Assembly: GCA_039707655.1 (NCBI GenBank)
Contig: CM077676.1
Span: forward strand, 83,415,895 to 83,479,894
Length of the DNA stretch: 64,000 bases
DNA from: Elymus sibiricus
Lineage: Eukaryota; Streptophyta; Magnoliopsida; Poales; Poaceae
Reading direction: 5' to 3'
Both the position numbers and the translations under genes were made by a program. Of this stretch, positions 58,041 to 64,000 are shown one piece after another (the stretch's first letter is position 1; each line of letters starts with the position of its first letter). Under the pieces are notes generated by a model. It was not told the origin of the DNA. It searched no databases and worked only from the letters and a program-made list of their open reading frames with translations.

Positions 58041-58580
58041 TGTTGGGGATATTTCCCAACATTGGAGACCCGACAGGAGGATAACCCGGCCATAGAACTA
58101 CAAGGCTCAGCGGGTTATCTCGCTGCTGGGCCTTGAAGATACCCAGTGGGCCGGCTCAACGGAGGCCCGGTGCGAAGAGGGGCTTAGTATGTGGGCCGGC
58201 TTAAGGAGAAAGATAAAGACAAGGAAGATTGCCTTGGAGAGCAAGACAATTTGAGTAAGAGTAGGATATGGGTTAAGATTACAACCCGTACTCTCATGTA
58301 AACCTAGGGCTCAACCTGTTATATAAAGGGGAGCACCTAAGGCAGAAAGACTAAGTTACGATCCGTCGAGAGCTAGGTTAGCAAATCCGCACCCATGTAA
58401 TCGAGATCCAAAGCAATACAATCAAGCAGGACGTAGGCTTTTACCTCCGTTGTGAGGGGCGAACCTGGGTAAACTCGTGTCTTCTCATTCTCGATCAACC
58501 CCGTTAAGCTTCCACCTTTGTGCGATGGCCTCATCACTAAATCCTTTCACAAGGGCATCTGCCGTGTCAAAACCACGACA
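58041..58580 (+). mobile_element. LTR (540 bp) of Gypsy-like element
   Basis: Runs from TGTTGGGGATATTTCCCAACA (itself a short palindrome) to CAAAACCACGACA. A TATA box is at 58319-58325 (TTATATAAAGGGG). The primer site GTTGGCGCCCACCGTGGGGC (58581-58600) follows directly. The 3' LTR is not in the window. Confidence 0.85.
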
Positions 58581-58600
58581 GTTGGCGCCCACCGTGGGGC

Positions 58601-60479
58601 CTACGCACGATGGAGTTGAGTTCTTGGCGGGAGCTCTCCCAGGGTTCGGGAAGTACGCGATCGGCCAGATGACGAAGAGCTACCGCGGAAAGCTGTACAT
58701 CGACGATGCAGGCTGGGGTCCTGAGGCCGATTCAATCGAGTCAGGATACAGTGTCCCCTTTGGCAAGATCCATGTCTTCATCGGCGCTATTGGCGAATCT
58801 GGGCCCGAGCCAGACATCTTCACCGACAACCTCGAGTTGGCTCGTCGCGCCAGCCCCAGCCAGGCAAGACCCGGCCCGCCGAGAGCCGGCCGGAAGCACG
58901 TCTTCGTGGGGTTCACCCTGGGGGTGGCCTCATCGGAGAACTCTCTGTCCGGAGATGATACACTTGTTCAGTCTGATGGCGAGTCGTCGATGGGAGAAAC
59001 CGAGTCAATCCATCCCTTGTATGATGAAAGGCTTGGAGGATACGCTAGTGACGTTTTTCCTGAAGCCCGTGAGCTGCCTAGATTTACTGCAGTCTACATG
59101 GCGGGAAGGCAAGATCCCACTCGTGACCCGGTAGATCCAGCGGCAGGGCAGAACCTTACCGTTGCCGGCTCAGGAGGAGCCAGCACGGCCGCTGCCGGCT
59201 CACAGAAGACCGGGGCGCAGGCACTCGCAGAGATGATGACTACCTTGGCGACCCTGCTGGCAGAGCCGGTGACTGCAGAAAACGCTACCGCGCGCAACGC
59301 GGATATCACGAAGTGTCGTGAGCAGATGACCAAAATCCAAGAGGATATCAATGCTGAGAACACCCGCATGGCAGAGACGCAAGCCCGGCTTGCCGAGGAG
59401 AGACAACGCTTGGAGGAGGAGGCTCTCTATCTAAGCCGCCGGTAGGCCGAGTCGGAATTCGTTCATAGGAGCCGACACCGAAGCCGGTTTCCGGCTCGCA
59501 TCGAGCCGACTCAACTGTTTACTACGCCGCAGGATCCACCCGCTCCGGTAAACCCGGGGGCTGGTGTTGCGTCCCAAGCAGGGCCGCCACCGCAGCAGCT
59601 GCCTTGTCAGCAAGACCCGGCTCAACTCCAGTCGCCGGCTCAGGCGCAGCAATTGCCGTCTCGCCGGTTCCAGACCCCAATTGGACATTATTCCAACCCG
59701 GTTGACAATGTTCTAGCGGCAACACACAACCTGGCAGCAATTCCCATTGAAGGAAACGGTCTAGTTCAGAACGCAGCCAGGGAGGCCATTGAGATGCTCA
59801 AGATGGCGGTGACACAGCAGGCAAATTACTCTTATAGTCAATACCGGCTCCACTCAACCCCACATCAAAGTCGCACCAGGAGTCAGCGTCAGGAGTCGCC
59901 GGCAGTTTCCAGTAGCGCAGAAGGGCCGCGTAGCCGCTTGCGAATCAGCAACAGCCCAGGATCCCAAATGCACAGGAGATTGTTGACACCGCTCGGGCTC
60001 TGTGAGCGTTGGACGAGGAAAACACACGTGCGGTGTATAATCAGCCCACGGCGCAAGACCCTCCCACCGCAACCCAAACGGCTAGTCGCCTCAGTGGTTT
60101 ATCAAGTCGCATGATTGGAACTCCTTGTCTAGCTCCAGCACTACGAGATGGACGTATGCCTTCGGATTTCAAGCGTCCTCGCAAGGTCCCCAACTATACA
60201 GCAGAACTGGAGCCAGTTGAGTGGATCGAGAGTTATGAGTTAGCAATGGGTCTGTTGGGGGCTAGCGAGGCAGTGTGCGCGCGTTATTTACCTCTCATGT
60301 TGGAAGGTCCAGCACGCACTTGGTTGAAAAACTTGCCGGTAAACTCTATTAGCACCTGGCAGGAATTGAAGGAACGCTTCATCAAGAATTTCTAGGGAAC
60401 TTGCAAGCGGCCAACCACAATTGTCAATCTTGAACATTGTGTTCAGCATGAGGATGAGTCAGCACATCATTGGGCTCGC
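58601..60479 (+). pseudogene. Gypsy gag region, disrupted and truncated by insertion
   Basis: A frame continuous with the primer site (58601-59445) carries an Ala/Thr-rich N-terminal part and a coiled-coil-like end (about 59270-59440). A TAG at 59443 interrupts it and the same frame then resumes to about 59950. After a frameshift, 60009-60395 holds the retrotransposon gag domain: EPVEWIESYELAMGLLGA, YLPLMLEGPARTWLKNLP and WQELKERFIKNF. A TAG stands where Gln is usual. Coding ends at 60479, where the next element inserts. The candidate target duplication is CTCGC (60475-60479); its partner is outside the window. Confidence 0.8.
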
Positions 60480-62045
60480 TGATACGTCTCCAACGTATTT
60501 GTAATTTTTTATTGTTCCATGCTATTATAGTACCAATCTTGGATGTTTTATATACATTTACAAGCAATTATATATCATTTTTTGGGACTAACCTATTAAC
60601 TTAGTGCCCAGTGCCAGTTGCTGTTTTTTGCCTGTTTTTGGTTTTTCAGAATATCAGTACCAAACGAAGTCCAAATGCCACGAAACTTTTTGGAGATTTT
60701 TTTTCTGGACATAAGAGACACTAGAAGCTTTGGGATAGGGCCAGAAGGCAGAGGAGGTGGCCACGAGCCACCAGGGCACGCCCCAGGGGGGGTGGCGCGC
60801 CCTGGTGCCTCGTGGGCCCACCTCTGCTCCGTTTGACCTAATTCCACCTCTATAAATACTCTAAAATCGGGAAACCAACAAAGGAGTCCACAAAATACTT
60901 TTTCCGCCGCCGCAAGTTCCTGTTCTCGAGAGATCCCATCTGGAGGCCTTTTCCGGCACTCTGCCGGGGGGGGGATTCGATCACGGAGGGGCTCTCCATC
61001 AACCTTGCTGCCCTTCCGATGATGCGTGAGTAGTTTACCACAGACCTTCGGGTCCATAGTTAGTAGCTAGATGGCTTCTTCTCTCTTTTTGATCTTCAAT
61101 ACAATGTTCTCCTCGATGTTCTTGGAGTTCTATCCGATGTAATCACTTTTTGAGGTGTGTTTGTTGGGATCCGATGAATTGTGAGTTTATGATCAGATTA
61201 TCCATGAATATTATTTGAGTTTTCTCTGAACTCTTTTATGCATGATTATTATAGCTTCGTATTTCTCTACGATCTATTGATTTGGTTTGGCCAACTAGAT
61301 TGATTTATCTTGCAATGGGAGAGGTGCTTTGTAATGGGTTCGATCTTGCGGTGCTCAATCCCAGTGACAGAAAGGGACATGACACATATGTATCGTTGCT
61401 ATTAAGGGTAAAAAGATGGGGTTTATTCATGCGAGAGTTTACATTGTCTACATCATGTCATCTTGCTTAAGGCGTTACTCCGTTCTTTATGAACTTAATA
61501 CTCTAGATGCATGCTGGATAGCGGTCGATGTGTGGAGTAATAGTATTAGATGCAGAATCGTTTCGGTGTACTTGTCTCGGACGTGATGCCTATATACATG
61601 ATCATTGCCTTGAATATCGTCATGATTATTTGCTTTTCTATCAATTGCCCAACAGTAATTTGTTTACCCACCGTATGCTATTTTCAAGAGAGAAGCCTCT
61701 AGTGAAAATTATGGCCCTCGGGTCTACTTTTATCATATATTAAAAATCCCAAAAATACCTTGCTGCAATTTTACTTTATTTATTTTATTTATAATTTTGT
61801 TCGATCTATCTATCTATGATGATACAATTTAATCTTGCAATTAACCGCCAAGGGATTAACAACCCCTTGTTCGCGTTGGGTGCAAGGATTTGTTATTTTG
61901 TGTGCAGGTGCTGTTAACGAGTTGTTACGTGATTCTCGTACTCGATTGATAACCTTGGTTTCATAACTGAGGAAAATACTTATCTCTACTGTACTGCATC
62001 ATCCCCTCCTCTTCGGGGAAATCCCAACGCAGCTCACAAGTAGCA
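60480..62045 (+). mobile_element. LTR, TGATACGTCTCC family, inserted in the gag region
   Basis: Starts TGATACGTCTCCAACGTATT at 60480, interrupting the gag of the 58041 element. It ends near 62038-62045 before the primer site TGGCGCCGTTGCCGGGGA (62057-62074). This is the most complete of the three copies (6739, 55282, 60480) and defines the family LTR at about 1.56 kb. Confidence 0.85.
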
Positions 62046-62288
62046 GGAAGAATTTCTGGCGCCGTTGCCGGGGAGACATCATCAACATCTATCAAGTACC
62101 TATGCATACACTTTCATCTCCTTGCATTTACTTTATTTATATTTTATTTGCGTTTTCCTCTAGTTTTCATCTCCCCCACTTCTAATTTTTTTTTTACAAA
62201 AACACAAAAATATTTTATTTGCTTGCTTGCTTTTATTGCCATGACAACACTCAAGAACAGAAAGTGAAAGCAAAAATTTAAGATCACT

Positions 62289-63141
62289 ATGGATCCTCAT
62301 CCACTTGCCAATCTTTTCAAAAGATCCAATTATAATGAACCAATTACTAGTGATTTGAGTGCTCTTGATTTTTTTCTATGAAGTTTTGCTTGAAAATCAT
62401 GAATCTGAAAATTGTGATGAAGTGTTAGAAGAAGAAATTTATAAAGTGATTCGTGATAGCTCCTTGATTGAAAAGCATGATTGCAATGATGTTACTATAA
62501 ATTCTATTAATGTGAATTGTGCTAATAATATGCAAAACTACAAGCTTGGGGATGATGATTTTGTTATGTCCACTACTTATTGCAATGATCATGATTGGGG
62601 TGGTTTTTATGATCTTGAAAATTTATTTAAGCATCATGATGAATATGATATTGATAATAATGTTTGCAATAATATTGCAAGTGGGTTTGGAAGAGCGTCA
62701 ACTTTAGGTAAAAATAATCGCACATATTTGGAGAGTGTTCAATCTTATGAAATTTTTGATAAAAGTGGGTTTGGAGAGGTCATGACTTTAGTTGACGTTA
62801 ATCCCACTATCTTGGAAGATTATAAAACTTTTATGCATGTGGATCATGAAAAGAAAATTTTATATGATAGCTATATTATTGAATTTGATTATGATCCTAC
62901 ACGTAATTATTATGAGAGAGGAAAATATGGTTGTAGAAATTTTCATGTTACTAAATTACCTCTCGTTATGTTGAGATTGTCAATGTTTTATTCCTCTCCT
63001 TTGCATATGCTAGATATTTCTTGTCTTGATAATTTCTTTGCTTATAAAATTCCTATGCATAGGACGTATGTTAGACTTAAATGTGTTTTTCACATGTTTC
63101 AAGGTGCTCTCTTCGTGTTTCAATTACTATCTTTCATGTGA
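62289..63141 (+). pseudogene. ORF of non-autonomous LTR element, unknown function
   Basis: ATG at 62289 opens MDPHPLANLFKRSNYNEPIT, then a T7 run near 62370 causes a one-base frameshift. The remaining frame (62371-63141) is open to 63141 with NHESENCDEVLEEEIYKVI, GFGEVMTLVDVNPTILEDYK and CRNFHVTKLPLVMLRLSMFY. It is rich in Asp, Asn and Tyr. It shows no gag zinc knuckle, protease or RT, so the element is non-autonomous. Confidence 0.6.
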
Positions 63142-64000
63142 GCATCATTGAAATCTCAAGCCTATATTAATGGCTATAAAGAAAGAGCATGTTGGGAGAC
63201 AACCCAATACTTTATGTTCTTGTGTGTTTACACAATTATGCTACTGTTATGATTGTGCTTTTTATATTTTAATTAGTGTTTGTGCCAAGTAATTCCTTTG
63301 GGATGATTTGGAAGATAGTCTAATTGATGTTGTTTGGAAAATAGAAAGTTTTGTGTCCAGTGCTGGAATTTTAGTTCTGTACTGGAGCCAGAAAAATCTG
63401 AAATTTTTACACTTTATTGGTATATGAATTGCCCACGTTGTCCTAATTTTTCTGAATTTTTGGAGTTACAGAAGTATGGGTTTTAAATAGATCTCTACAG
63501 ACTGTTCTGTTTTTAACAGATTCTGTTTTTGATGCATTGTTTTGCTTGTTTTGATGAAACTATGGATTGTATCGGGGGGTATAAGCCATGGAGAAGTTAG
63601 AATACAATAGGTATAATGCAAAAACAAAATATGAATGGGTTTGCAACAGTACTTAAAGTAGTGATTTGTTTGTTATACTAACGGATCTCACGAAGGTTTT
63701 GTTGAGTTTTGTGTGATTGAAGTTTTCAAGTTTTGGGTGAGATCACGATGGATGAAGGAATAAGGAGTGGCAAGAGCCTAAGCTTGGGGATGCCCAAGGC
63801 ACCCCAAGGTAATATTCCAGGAAGACTCAAGCGTCTAAGCTTGGGGATGCCCCGGAAAGCATCCCCTCTTTCTTCTACCAACCATCGGTAATTTTACTTG
63901 GAGCTATATTTTTATTCGTCACATGATATGTGTTTTACTTGGAGCGTCGTGTATTATATGAGTCTTTGCTTTGTTTGCTCTTTAGTTTGTCACAATCATC
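63142..64000 (+). mobile_element. 3' internal region of the non-autonomous LTR element
   Basis: AT-rich sequence with two copies of CTAAGCTTGGGGATGCCC (63780 and 63836), the second followed by CGGAAAGCATCCCCTC, as near the polypurine tract of these wheat elements. The 3' LTR would lie beyond the window. Confidence 0.6.

Overview
This window looks like intergenic chromosome from a large-genome grass of the wheat/Aegilops/barley group (Triticeae). The evidence is a BARE1/Angela/WIS-type Copia LTR, an Au-type SINE, Stowaway and Tourist MITEs, CACTA transposons carrying TTTAGTCCCGGTT subterminal repeats, and several Gypsy-like LTRs. I see no rRNA, tRNA gene or CRISPR. I found no clearly intact host gene; host-type sequence is limited to fragments of a type III polyketide synthase (16.4-17.5 kb), a CYP96-like cytochrome P450 (51.9-52.6 kb) and an RPA70-like protein (11.5-12.2 kb).

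Layout. 1-5.2 kb: minus-strand LTR retrotransposon (leader, Met-tRNA-type primer site, long LTR). 5.2-6.7 kb: remnant of a CACTA Ulp1-protease gene. 6.7-9.4 kb: LTR fragment abutting a minus-strand Gypsy fragment (LTR, primer site, protease, partial RT). 9.5-18.5 kb: low-copy-looking DNA with MITEs, the RPA-like fragments and the polyketide synthase pseudogene, the latter enclosed by an inverted repeat. 18.5-48.9 kb: one nest of five elements. 49.2-50.2 kb: a complete small LTR element. 51.9-52.6 kb: truncated P450. 53.0-55.3 kb: PIF/Harbinger remnant. 55.3-64.0 kb: further LTR elements, one inserted in another.

The nest is the main result, and each level from the solo LTR inward has a target-site duplication readable in the sequence. 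An Au-type SINE (18484-18541 plus 48630-48850) is split by a 4.0-kb solo LTR (18542-48624, duplication CCCGC). That LTR is split by an 11.7-kb CACTA element read on the minus strand (20817-46890, duplication ACA). This CACTA is split by a second, 12.5-kb CACTA of the same family read on the plus strand (26961-41291, duplication TTC). The inner transposase gene is in turn split by a 1874-bp Angela-type solo LTR (28878-30751, duplication GAAGT).

Both CACTA copies have the same gene order: a small two-exon gene for a coiled-coil protein with a C-terminal membrane segment, a single-exon TNP2 transposase, an internal hairpin array and second promoter, a 141-residue ORF of unknown function, and a multi-exon gene joining a Transposase_24-like region to a Ulp1/C48 peptidase. 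The two small ORFs are open in both copies, while the two large genes are damaged in each, to different degrees. These small conserved ORFs and the internal promoter array are the best candidates for under-described biology here.
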